Source: CAYFXE01 sp964347035 (lineage in GTDB: Bacteria > Acidobacteriota > Aminicenantia > Aminicenantales > Aminicenantaceae). From it: DNA of 63,553 bases. The translations under genes were made by a program, and so were the position numbers. The notes below the pieces were generated by a model. It was not told where the DNA came from, ran no database searches, and worked only from the letters and a program-made list of their open reading frames with translations. Location: assembly GCA_964347035.1 (NCBI GenBank), contig CAYFXE010000018.1:1-63553 (forward strand), read 5' to 3'. Within the stretch, counting starts at the first letter, position 1, and every line of letters begins with the position of its first letter. Of this stretch, positions 7,402-15,896 are shown piece after piece.

Positions 7402-9660
7402 ATGCAAACCAACCGAAGATTTTTAATCATCATCGTCTTCTGTCTGGCATCTGTCAGCTTGCCGTTTTGGGCATTTGGGCAGACCCAAGCTAACGAAAAC
7501 CAAGGTACAGGAACGGCCGAAGACCCGTATGTTGTGCCCGAGACCGAATCCGAGATAAAAGTGGATGCGATTTTGGTTGAAAAGGCATGGGAAAAGGCCC
7601 TTGTTTTGGAATTGAAATATGAGGTCCGACCTGGAGAAAACGTAACTCCGCCCGTACGTACCGAAGTCCTGCTCACCTATGATGAGAATACCCTCTACGC
7701 CGCCTTCCGATGCTTCGATCCGACTCCTTCAGCCATCAGAGCCCATCTCAGAGATCGTGACACTTTGGGTGGGGATGACTGGGTGGCTCTGATCCTCGAC
7801 ACCTTCAATGATTCGAGACGGAGCTACGATTTCATCGTCACGGCTCAAGGTGTCCAGTTCGACCAAATCGAAGCCCAGACCGGTGAGGACAACGGCTGGG
7901 ACACATTTTGGGATTGTGCTAGCCGGATTACTGATTGGGGATATGCGGTCGAGATCGCCATTCCCTTCTCATCGTTAAGCTTTCAACGCAAGGAAGGCTA
8001 CCAAACTTGGGGATTCGACGCAGTGAGACGCTATCCTCGTGAACATGCCTACCATATTGGCCTTTTCCCAAGGGATCGCAGTAATAACTGTTATCTATGT
8101 CAGGCCATCAAGATCAAGGGATTCGACGGATCCAGTCCAGGCCGTAACATCGAGGTCAGTCCCACCATCATCGCGGCCCGGACAGATGATAGACCGGAAT
8201 TTCCAGAAGGAGACCTTGAAAAAAGAGACCAGGATGCAGAATTTGGCCTCACAACTCGGTGGGGAATAACCCCAAACCTCACCTTTAATTTCACGGCCCA
8301 TCCCGATTTCAGTCAGGTCGAGGCCGACGCCCTCCAGCTCGACATCAACCAACCCTTCGCCCTCTTTTATCCAGAGCGGCGGCCTTTCTTCACCGAGGGA
8401 GTTGATTTCTTCCGAGCCTTGGAAAATATCATCTACACGAGGACTATGCGGGATCCCTCGTGGGGGTTTAAGCTGACCGGGAAAGAGGGCGCCAACACCA
8501 TCGGGGCTTATGTCGTCCGCGACGAAATAACAAACCTCATCTTTCCTGGCAGTCAGGGATCCATGTCGACTTCCCTGGAAAAGTCGAATCTATCCTCAGT
8601 CTTCCGCTACAAACGGGACTTCGGCCGCCGTTACACCGTAGGTCTGTTGGCGACCGATCGAGAAGGGAGTGATTATCATAACAGAGTGTTCGGGTTCGAT
8701 CTCGACTTCCGTTTTACCCGGACCAATCAAATTCAACTTCTCGTCATGAGGTCTAGCACCAGGTATCCCGATGATGTGGCCGACGATTACAGTCAACCCA
8801 GCGGCTCATTCAACGATCATCTCATCTCGTTCGAGTACGATCACTACACCCGGACCTGGGGCTGGTGGGCGGACTATGAGGAAGCCGGACCGAAATTCCG
8901 CGCCGACCTTGGCTATTACCCGCGCGTCGGATACCGCAATGTAGAAGGGGGTGTTCTCCACACCTGGAATGCGAAACCGGGTCAGTGGTGGTCTATGTTC
9001 AGAGCAGGCAGCGATTTGAACTATTTTGCCGATTGGGATGGAAACCTGCTGAATCGGAGTGCCTCTCTCTGGTTTCACTACAGCGGAGCTATGCAGTCTT
9101 ACTTGTTCGTCAGAGGATGGAGAATGCGCGAGGCCTACAACAGACAGGAATTTGATCTGACTTTTTTTGGACTGGAAGGCGGTTTATGGCCGACCAGTGA
9201 TCTCTATGTCTATGTGTCCACTATCTTCGGAAACGAAATCGATTATGCCAACACGCGTTTGGGAAACAGAGTCCGGGTGACACCTCATTCGAGTTACAAC
9301 TTGGGTAAGCATTTGCGGCTTTCCTTGGCTCACATGTTTGAACGCATGTCCGTTCAGGATGCCCGCCTGTACACAGCCAACATCAGTCAGCTTTCGGCCG
9401 TATACCAGTTCAGCGTCCGGGCCTTTTTCCGGGCGATTCTCCAGCGTGTCAATTATGACTACAATACCAGCAATTATACGTTTGAAATCGACTCAAAGTT
9501 CAAGCGCTTCTTCACTCAATTGTTGTTTTCGTACAAGATCAATCCCCGTACCGTGCTCTTTCTTGGGTACAGTGACAATTATTTCGGCAGCCAGGAATTC
9601 GGACTGACCCGCGCTGACAGGACTTTCTTCATTAAAATTGGCTATGCCTGGGTGTTATAA
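7402..9660 (+). CDS. Exported DUF5916 protein with CBM9-like N-terminal domain
   Basis: Start ATG 7402 follows AAAGGGAGAAAG; an in-frame TTG at 7384 is less likely. A signal peptide (RFLIIIVFCLASVSLPFWAFG) precedes a CBM9-like sandwich domain of about 180 residues (IKVDAILVEKAWEKA, then EVLLTYDENTLYAAFRCFD and GGDDWVALILDTFNDSRRSY). The rest, about 500 residues, matches my memory of DUF5916: RNIEVSPTI, LTFNFTAHPDFSQVEADA, FYPERRPFFTEGVDFF, followed by an aromatic strand-rich C-terminus that probably forms an outer-membrane barrel. These are common in Bacteroidota and Acidobacteriota-like genomes and of unknown role, often suspected in glycan or oligopeptide handling. A weak promoter pair (TTAAAC, 18 bases, TATTAT at 7286-7315) lies upstream. 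Confidence 0.85.
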   Translation: MQTNRRFLIIIVFCLASVSLPFWAFGQTQANENQGTGTAEDPYVVPETESEIKVDAILVEKAWEKALVLELKYEVRPGENVTPPVRTEVLLTYDENTLYAAFRCFDPTPSAIRAHLRDRDTLGGDDWVALILDTFNDSRRSYDFIVTAQGVQFDQIEAQTGEDNGWDTFWDCASRITDWGYAVEIAIPFSSLSFQRKEGYQTWGFDAVRRYPREHAYHIGLFPRDRSNNCYLCQAIKIKGFDGSSPGRNIEVSPTIIAARTDDRPEFPEGDLEKRDQDAEFGLTTRWGITPNLTFNFTAHPDFSQVEADALQLDINQPFALFYPERRPFFTEGVDFFRALENIIYTRTMRDPSWGFKLTGKEGANTIGAYVVRDEITNLIFPGSQGSMSTSLEKSNLSSVFRYKRDFGRRYTVGLLATDREGSDYHNRVFGFDLDFRFTRTNQIQLLVMRSSTRYPDDVADDYSQPSGSFNDHLISFEYDHYTRTWGWWADYEEAGPKFRADLGYYPRVGYRNVEGGVLHTWNAKPGQWWSMFRAGSDLNYFADWDGNLLNRSASLWFHYSGAMQSYLFVRGWRMREAYNRQEFDLTFFGLEGGLWPTSDLYVYVSTIFGNEIDYANTRLGNRVRVTPHSSYNLGKHLRLSLAHMFERMSVQDARLYTANISQLSAVYQFSVRAFFRAILQRVNYDYNTSNYTFEIDSKFKRFFTQLLFSYKINPRTVLFLGYSDNYFGSQEFGLTRADRTFFIKIGYAWVL

Positions 9661-9684
9661 ATTCACCACAAAACGAGGGTACTT

Positions 9685-9909
9685 TCACCAGACTCCTCCG
9701 TCTGCCGCCAGTTGGGCGTTTAGTGGATTAGCTGCCATGGCTGAGAGGAACAGGGCCCTAGGAATGACCATTCTCTGAAATGAGGTCTTAATCAAGAAAC
9801 CACCAATTCTCCTGGCCGTTTCATAATCAGGAACACTATCATAGGCCAGGGAACTGACCGTAGAAGAGGATATATAACTCCGGAGTATTGGGCTTATTAT
9901 TTCTTCCAA
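9685..9909 (-). pseudogene. Remnant of a short-chain dehydrogenase/reductase C-terminus
   Basis: On the minus strand the last 50 or so residues look like the end of an SDR enzyme: ETARRIGGFLIKTSFQRMVI, a run of small residues, and the terminus NPLNAQLAADGGVW, which resembles the usual TGQ-x-L-x-VDGG ending. No Rossmann glycine motif or YxxxK active site precedes it; the frame starts only 74 codons upstream and runs into the end of the PhoX-like gene. I read it as the decayed 3' end of a lost gene. Confidence 0.5.
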
Positions 9910-11288
9910 GGACCTGTTATGGCCAAGGTCAAGCCGATAGCATGATTGTTAAGGAACATGGTACTCAAGTCAGGAGAGAAGCAGACTCCCGCTAATTCAG
10001 ACTCTCGGACCGCACTTCTCGCGAACCTGTATATGTTCTTCTTATCTGTGATACCAAGCATAAACTGATCGCCCTCACCATCCTCACAGATCAACAGATC
10101 ACCCCAAGGGGCAACAGTGAGTTGATCAGGATGTTCCATGATCCTGGCGTCATCGGGCTCGAAGAACAGTTCGAGCTGGCCAGGCGAATCTTTTTCCTGG
10201 TCCGTCCCCTCAAAAGGGCTGGGTTTGTAACGCCAGATTTGACCATTCGCTCTCGGCCCTCCGTTGGTACAATCAAAATACACCAATCCATTGCTATAAT
10301 TAATACCCTCGCCGCTACCAAAGCGCGCTGCTCCAAGCTTATATCCTCGTATACGCAGATCATTGCGATCTGTATCGACATCCTCAAGTTCAAGCCAATG
10401 AACGGGCAATACATCTCCCTGGAAGATCCTCTGTCTATCCCAATTTCGGGTATCAAATCCTGGCTTACCTTTGATTGCCAGGCATTGGAGTTTCCCTCCC
10501 TGGGAAAGATTTCCTGGTTGATCAGGTATGAAACGATAAATCAAGCTGTCTTCTTGGTCTTCTGTCTGATAGACAATGCCTGTTTGGAGATCAACGGCGA
10601 CTCCCTCATGCACAAACCGCCCCATGGCTTTGAGCGGAATAGGCTCTGTGATTTTGGGCTCGGCTGAGACTGAGACCTCGAAAGCATAGCCATGGTCCTT
10701 TCCATACTGTAAACCAGCTCTTAAAAATTCCTCCTCACACGTGATCCATGTATTCCAGGGAGTTGACCCTCCCGAACAATTAGCCACAGTCCCGGCTAAG
10801 CTGAGAAATTGGCTCTTAAGTTCTTGAGACCTGGTATCGAAGACGAGAGTCGTGACAGCACCCAGGGCTGTCCCGCCTCTTCTCCCTCGATCATAAATCT
10901 GCGTTCTCCTCAATCTCTCCATCAATCGATTTTTATATCCAAAAGCTCCCATAGAGTCAGGATAACCAGCGAATATTTCATGGTTGCGAAGGATGATCGT
11001 CAGACCTTGAGGACCGGGAAAAGCTGCCATTCCGTCTGGAAGCGCCGGCACATAAAACCCGTCTATCATTCTCTCTCCTTTCCGGCTGATGACTTTGTAA
11101 GAAAAACCTTGGGGGAGATCGATGACACCCTTAGGGTCTGGGACAAGAGGACCATAACCATACTCATCTGCATTTTCTGAGGATATGGAGGATAAGTTCT
11201 TATTCGACCAGAGGGATTTAAAAGCCAACGGGCTAAATACAGCGAAGAGGGCTTTTTCCAAGAACCTTCGACGGGTGATTTCAGTCAT
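9897..11288 (-). CDS. PhoX-like (DUF839) Tat-exported protein
   Basis: Family of PhoX-type phosphatases and related beta-propeller proteins. The N-terminus is a twin-arginine signal (TRRRFLEKALFAVFSPLAF). The body shows propeller-type strands with DUF839 hallmarks: YGPLVPDPKGVIDLPQGFSY, TIILRNHE, GTVANCSGGSTPWNTWITCE followed by EE, FVHEGVAVD, YQTEDQEDSLIYRF, and GEGINYSNGLVYFDCTNGG. In true PhoX these segments carry Fe/Ca-binding residues, but I cannot confirm that all ligands are present. At 463 residues it is shorter than classic PhoX (over 600), so phosphatase activity is inferred, not shown. Confidence 0.8.
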   Translation of the reverse strand: MTEITRRRFLEKALFAVFSPLAFKSLWSNKNLSSISSENADEYGYGPLVPDPKGVIDLPQGFSYKVISRKGERMIDGFYVPALPDGMAAFPGPQGLTIILRNHEIFAGYPDSMGAFGYKNRLMERLRRTQIYDRGRRGGTALGAVTTLVFDTRSQELKSQFLSLAGTVANCSGGSTPWNTWITCEEEFLRAGLQYGKDHGYAFEVSVSAEPKITEPIPLKAMGRFVHEGVAVDLQTGIVYQTEDQEDSLIYRFIPDQPGNLSQGGKLQCLAIKGKPGFDTRNWDRQRIFQGDVLPVHWLELEDVDTDRNDLRIRGYKLGAARFGSGEGINYSNGLVYFDCTNGGPRANGQIWRYKPSPFEGTDQEKDSPGQLELFFEPDDARIMEHPDQLTVAPWGDLLICEDGEGDQFMLGITDKKNIYRFARSAVRESELAGVCFSPDLSTMFLNNHAIGLTLAITGPWKK

Positions 11289-11349
11289 CGCATTTCTCTC
11301 CCTTTTCTATTAGCTTACTTACCGAAAAAAACCAAGTCAACTTGAATCA

Positions 11350-11450
11350 TTGGGGTCAGACCTTCCTAATTTTCATAATTTCCCTTATCGATTATGCTAG
11401 GGTAGAATATACCATAAATAATTATGAAAATTAGGAAGGTCTGACCCCAA
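11350..11450. repeat. Perfect 31-bp inverted repeat with GGGGTCAGACC tips
   Basis: Left arm 11350-11380 and right arm 11420-11450 are perfect reverse complements, each tipped TTGGGGTCAGACCTTCCTAA, around a 39-base AT-rich loop. It encodes nothing visible. The same arm sequence, slightly diverged, recurs at 23513-23663. The right arm ends only three bases before the start codon of the M48 gene, so the element supplies that gene's leader. Such solitary palindromes behave like REP/MITE-type non-autonomous elements. Confidence 0.9.
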
Positions 11451-11453
11451 CAA

Positions 11454-13166
11454 ATGAAACGTCGATTTGTCAAAGACTTTTACGAAGTGCAGCGTCAGCA
11501 AGCAAGAAAAAGCATCTTCCTCTTTTTTGTCCTGATTCTATTCTATTTTATCGCCATCGGGATCATTTCTCTGTTTTTCATCCTAATATTCGGCTTATTA
11601 CTGGTTGGGGAAGGATTTCTCTCTGTTGACCTATTCTTAAAACTTACTCTAATCATCGCTGCTGTCTCCTTGGTCATCGCTTCCTTCCACTTTTACGATG
11701 CCAGAAAATTCGGTGCAAAGTTCATCCGTAAGCGCCTTCAAGCCCGCTCGCCGGATGCCTCTGACCGTTACCATAAACAATTCACCAATACTGTTGATGA
11801 AATCAGGATTGCCTCTGGATTGCCCCGAGTCAAGCCCTTTATCCTGCCATCTTTTGCGATCAATACCATGGCTCTGATCGAACCCGACAACACTCCCAAC
11901 GTCATCGTGACCGAGGGCCTGCTCGCGGACTTTACGAGAGACGAAATTCAAGCAGTCGTGGCCCATGAATTGGCTCACGTTGCCCGGGGAGATACCTACT
12001 ACATCACGCTTGTCTGCTCCCTGGCCAATTTCTTCGAGCGACTGAGAGATGCCTTGGAACCTGATAACGATGTGCAGTGGGGCATTGACCAGACGCGAGG
12101 AGGCAGGCTGGCTCCATGGCTTGCTTATCTTGGTGTGGCGATCTCATCGATTCTGATGCATCTTCTCAGCACCTTGATCAGCCGTCAGAGAGAGATCCTG
12201 GCCGATGCCGCTGCCGTAGAATTCAGCCGAAACCCCAGAGCATTGGCCCGGGCCATATACAAGGCCCATCTAAAGAATTCATTTGTCGGGGATTTTAACC
12301 TCACTTACACTCCGCTTTTCATCGTCCCGCCCGAATCCCGAGGGGAAGAGGACAGCTGGCTCAACCGGCTCTTCAACTCCCACCCACCGCTTATGAAGAG
12401 GATAGAGCTTCTGGCCGAAAATGCCAGAATCAAACCATCCCGAGTAATTGAAGAGGTCTGGGAGATACAGAAAAATCGGGAAAAAGCGAGGACTATTCTT
12501 GCCTCCAGCGAAAAACAGCGTGCGGACGGGTCAGCCGGAGAGCTTCCAGCTGAAGAAGTGCCACTGAGAGAGGGAAAAGTATGGTCTATTCGAAGTCCCA
12601 AAGGACAATGGGAGGGGCCATACACACTCGAAGAGCTTCTTTTCCACCGCATCTTTTCTCCTTTAATCAGAGTGAAGAATATATTGGAAAAAGTGGAGGC
12701 TCAGGCCAGAGAATTTCCTCAAATCCGTAATGCCCTCCGGAACCTGGGTCGAAAAAAGCCGATCGATTCATCCAGACACAATCGTTGTCCCCGTTGCCGC
12801 ATCTCCCTTCACGATGGTTATTATGAGGGGGTCGAGATCAAAACCTGTCCCCAATGCCGAGGAAAGCTCGTGGATTTTGCCCTCATGGAACGCATCATCG
12901 CCCGGAAGGAGGTCGGATTCTCAGACGATTTGATAAAGAAAGCAGAGGAATTTAGGGATCGGTTTATGCTCAACCCCACCCTGACCAAAAGAATCTTCGC
13001 GGATAAATCCCAAACCATCTTCTGTCCGGACTGTGGGAGCAGGATGCTACCCAGACCGTATAGCTATCATTATGTTGTCCCCGTGGATAAATGTCTTTCC
13101 TGTTATAAGGTCTGGTTTGACGCGGACGAACTGGAAATACTCCAGATCCTTATCGAAAAAAGATGA
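11454..13166 (+). CDS. M48 membrane metalloprotease fused to GYF-like module and zinc ribbons
   Basis: HtpX/Ste24-like zinc protease. Two N-terminal membrane helices lie at about residues 20-47 and 60-82. The HExxH zinc site is HELAH at about 171-175, with a downstream Glu helix (REILADAAAVEFSR). After the protease core (about 350 residues) comes a short WSIRSPKGQWEGPYTLEELL segment that resembles a GYF_2 module, then two zf-TFIIB-like zinc ribbons: CPRC with CPQC, and CPDC with CLSC plus the typical WFDADELE. The combination suggests an assembly or client-recognition tail on a membrane-protein quality-control protease. The only SD-like bases (AGGAAGG, about 14 upstream) lie inside the inverted repeat. 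Confidence 0.9.
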   Translation: MKRRFVKDFYEVQRQQARKSIFLFFVLILFYFIAIGIISLFFILIFGLLLVGEGFLSVDLFLKLTLIIAAVSLVIASFHFYDARKFGAKFIRKRLQARSPDASDRYHKQFTNTVDEIRIASGLPRVKPFILPSFAINTMALIEPDNTPNVIVTEGLLADFTRDEIQAVVAHELAHVARGDTYYITLVCSLANFFERLRDALEPDNDVQWGIDQTRGGRLAPWLAYLGVAISSILMHLLSTLISRQREILADAAAVEFSRNPRALARAIYKAHLKNSFVGDFNLTYTPLFIVPPESRGEEDSWLNRLFNSHPPLMKRIELLAENARIKPSRVIEEVWEIQKNREKARTILASSEKQRADGSAGELPAEEVPLREGKVWSIRSPKGQWEGPYTLEELLFHRIFSPLIRVKNILEKVEAQAREFPQIRNALRNLGRKKPIDSSRHNRCPRCRISLHDGYYEGVEIKTCPQCRGKLVDFALMERIIARKEVGFSDDLIKKAEEFRDRFMLNPTLTKRIFADKSQTIFCPDCGSRMLPRPYSYHYVVPVDKCLSCYKVWFDADELEILQILIEKR

Positions 13167-13185
13167 TATGCTTATATTAATTTGA

Positions 13186-14322
13186 TCAGGCTTCGGAGAC
13201 CATTCCTGTCAAGATATCCAGATAATCCTCGACCGTCGCCTCTCTCGGATTGGAGGGATTGGAATTGTTCTGAAAAGATTTCTCGGCTATCTCTGGAAAA
13301 TCATCTTCTTTAACACCAATGTCCCGTAGGGAAGGATTGTTCATTGCTCGGGATAAGGCCTTGATTCTTTCGATGAGTTTCTGCGCTAGATCATGACTAC
13401 AATCGCCCTCGATATGAGCTATTCGAGCGATGTCCGCATACCTCTCTTGAACAGCAGAACGATTGTATTCCATTACATAGGGGAGGAAAACAGAATTGGC
13501 CACGCCATGCGGAGTATCGTAAAGAGAGCCCACCGCTTCTGAAAGACAATGAACGGCTCCAACATCACTGTTTCCGAAGGCCATCCCTGCCAAGGTGCTC
13601 CCCAATAAAATCTTCCCCCTGGCTTCGGTATCCTCCTTTATGTCTCTGTAGGCCCGTTCGAGGGAGTCAAAGATGAGCTCCTGGGCCTTTCGGGCAAAGA
13701 TGTCGGTGATAAAATTAGCCCCTTTGACTGTATAAGCCTCCACCGCATGGGTGAGGGCATCCATGCCTGTGGAGGCAATCAAATCCTGGGGAAGAGTCAC
13801 AAGGAGATCTGGGTCAACGAGAGCCACCTCTGGATACATGGCCGGACCCTTGATGCTCATCTTGAATCGTCTTCCGGTATGGGTGACCACAGAAACCCAT
13901 GTCACTTCACTTCCCGTGCCGCACGTGGTCGGGATGGCGATGACAGGAAGGGGTGGCAAGGTGTATTTTTCCCTACCTTCATAATCCTCAATCTTCCCTG
14001 AATTCGTTCTCAGAAGAGCGATCGCTTTAGCGGCATCCAAAGCGCTTCCTCCTCCCAGACCGATGATCACATCTGGCTTAATGTTGCGTACCCAATCTCC
14101 TGCCTCGTTGATGGTTCCATGTTTCGGGTTCTGTTCGACTCGGTCAAAGATCTGAATCCCAGGCAACTGGGATAACACCCTCTCCGCGATGCCAGCCTCA
14201 ACGATTCCGCGGTCTGTCACCAGAACGGTTCTCGATTTTCCGAAGCTATTCTCAACAAGACCCTTTAGTTCGGTTATTATTCCCGGGCCGAAGAAGATTC
14301 TCGTTGGAACATGAAACCTCAT
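13186..14322 (-). CDS. Iron-containing (group III) alcohol dehydrogenase
   Basis: NAD(P)-dependent Fe-ADH family oxidoreductase for alcohols or aldehydes. The nucleotide-binding motif is seen as DVIIGLGGGSALDAAK, the phosphate-binding region as IPTTCGTGSEVT, and the metal site as GMDALTHAVEAY, HCLSEAVG and DTPHGVANSV, giving the Asp/His/His/His ligands. Length (about 378) is usual. I choose ATG 14322 because GGAGGT lies 5 bases upstream; an ATG at 14334 would overlap the M28 stop and leave no room for an RBS. Co-directional and nearly overlapping with the M28 peptidase. The physiological substrate cannot be told. Confidence 0.92.
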   Translation of the reverse strand: MRFHVPTRIFFGPGIITELKGLVENSFGKSRTVLVTDRGIVEAGIAERVLSQLPGIQIFDRVEQNPKHGTINEAGDWVRNIKPDVIIGLGGGSALDAAKAIALLRTNSGKIEDYEGREKYTLPPLPVIAIPTTCGTGSEVTWVSVVTHTGRRFKMSIKGPAMYPEVALVDPDLLVTLPQDLIASTGMDALTHAVEAYTVKGANFITDIFARKAQELIFDSLERAYRDIKEDTEARGKILLGSTLAGMAFGNSDVGAVHCLSEAVGSLYDTPHGVANSVFLPYVMEYNRSAVQERYADIARIAHIEGDCSHDLAQKLIERIKALSRAMNNPSLRDIGVKEDDFPEIAEKSFQNNSNPSNPREATVEDYLDILTGMVSEA

Positions 14323-14333
14323 GACCACCTCCA

Positions 14334-15851
14334 TTATCTGCGGAAATCGATCTTATCCTGATTGGCCATATCCAGGATGGCCACAAAAAAGAGCTGAGTT
14401 AAATCCTCAAGAATCTCAGGAGTAATCGTATCTATATCATCTTTTGTGATGTGGTAATAGGACGGGGAGCCGGAAACACTGAAGGATATGGATGGAACAT
14501 CCTTCCACATGAAGCGGGCGGCGTCGAGTCTGGGTCGAGCGATGTTGGCCCAATAACTGGGAATTATAGTGCGATGAATGTATTTCTGGTTGGCTCTATC
14601 GATAAAATCCCAGAATTGAGGAAAATTCTCCGCAGCTAGCGCTCGGACTTTATCTCCACATCCAACTCCATCCAGATTGATAAAAGCCACGGTTTTCTCT
14701 AGAGGTACACTCGGGTGCTCCAGGTAGAACTGCGAACCCGCCACTGCCTGCTCTTCGGCGCCGAAGAGGAGGAACATCACAGACCGACGCGGCTTTATCG
14801 GGCTCTGGCTCAAGGCCTCCGCCACCCCCAGAACCACCGCCACCCCCGAGGCGTTATCGTTGGCCCCTGGCATCATCTCATAGCAGTAACCCAGGTGATC
14901 GAGGTGGGCCCCGATTATGATCACCTCTTCCTTAAGCTTGGGATCAGAGCCTTCAAGAAGTCCGATGACGTTATAGGCAATGCCATCAGGATTGTGCTCG
15001 GTGATGTTTTTTATGGTAAAGGTTTTGCCTGTGGCAAATGACTGAGGCTTTAATGTCTCCTTAATTCTCTCAACCACAACCTCGTGATTCTGTCCTGTTC
15101 CGGAAAAAACATCTTCGACCACTGTCTTCCCGATATGCGTATAGATAAAATCTCCGTTGTAGGCATTATTGGGATTGCCGATCGGTCCGTAATTATAGAC
15201 CATCCCCTTGGCACCGTGAGCAACGGCATTTTGATGTTTATACTGATGAAAAGAATAGGGACGCCATTTCTTGAAAAGATCCGGGGCTTCTCTCGGTGAA
15301 ACCGGCACCTCCCTTTCCATGAGAACAATTTTACCTTTAACATCCACCCCTTTATACTCGTCATAATCCAGCTCGGGAGCTGTGATACCGTATCCGACAT
15401 AGATGACTTGGGCTGTTACCTCGCCCGAACCGGAGGTTGATCCAGGAATGAAATCATCCTCATAACGATAATACTTCTTTATAGTCGTTTCTTTGTAAGG
15501 AAGGTGCAAGTAAGCCTCACATCCCTTAAAAACTAAAGTGTAGGGATTGGGAAAGGCCTGAAGATAGGACCCTTTATCGCCGGCGGGAGCAATTCCCCAT
15601 TCCTTTAATAAAGAGATCGTCCAGCGAGCGCTGGCATTATATTCCTCTGTCCCAGTCAGACGGCCGCCGTATTTCTCAGAAGCTAATTCCTTCACATATT
15701 CGAAGAGCTTATGACTGGAAATCGAATGAAAAACCTGCAGAAATTGTTCTTCCTCCGAAACCTCTTGAGGCGGCTCCTGAGCCGTTAAAATAAAAGAAAG
15801 AAACATAAGCCCGATGATGAGCAAGAAAGAAATGGATTGTTTAGCTCTCAC
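14334..15851 (-). CDS. Exported M28 family zinc aminopeptidase with PA domain
   Basis: Secreted metallopeptidase of the M28 family. Signal peptide (SISFLLIIGLMFLSFILTAQ). A PA-domain-like insertion at about residues 120-240 (TAQVIYVGYGITAPELDYDE, then VKGKIVLMERE) sits before the catalytic domain. Zinc ligands: GAHLDH, GANDNASG (bridging Asp), FGAEEQ (general base and ligand Glu), NLDGVG and YYHITKDD. I choose GTG 15851, which has AGGAGG 6 bases upstream and begins at the signal peptide; the ATG at 15869 is upstream of that RBS. Likely digests oligopeptides in the periplasm or outside, in line with the many peptidases of this window. Divergent from the CAP-repeat gene. Confidence 0.92.
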   Translation of the reverse strand: MRAKQSISFLLIIGLMFLSFILTAQEPPQEVSEEEQFLQVFHSISSHKLFEYVKELASEKYGGRLTGTEEYNASARWTISLLKEWGIAPAGDKGSYLQAFPNPYTLVFKGCEAYLHLPYKETTIKKYYRYEDDFIPGSTSGSGEVTAQVIYVGYGITAPELDYDEYKGVDVKGKIVLMEREVPVSPREAPDLFKKWRPYSFHQYKHQNAVAHGAKGMVYNYGPIGNPNNAYNGDFIYTHIGKTVVEDVFSGTGQNHEVVVERIKETLKPQSFATGKTFTIKNITEHNPDGIAYNVIGLLEGSDPKLKEEVIIIGAHLDHLGYCYEMMPGANDNASGVAVVLGVAEALSQSPIKPRRSVMFLLFGAEEQAVAGSQFYLEHPSVPLEKTVAFINLDGVGCGDKVRALAAENFPQFWDFIDRANQKYIHRTIIPSYWANIARPRLDAARFMWKDVPSISFSVSGSPSYYHITKDDIDTITPEILEDLTQLFFVAILDMANQDKIDFRR

Positions 15852-15896
15852 TTGTGTCCTCCTGTCCATTTATTCTCTATTTATGTTAGGATATAT

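Noticed and set aside
8039..8352. Several overlapping frames inside the DUF5916 gene
   Set aside because: Shadows of a gene with clear protein domains in the main frame.
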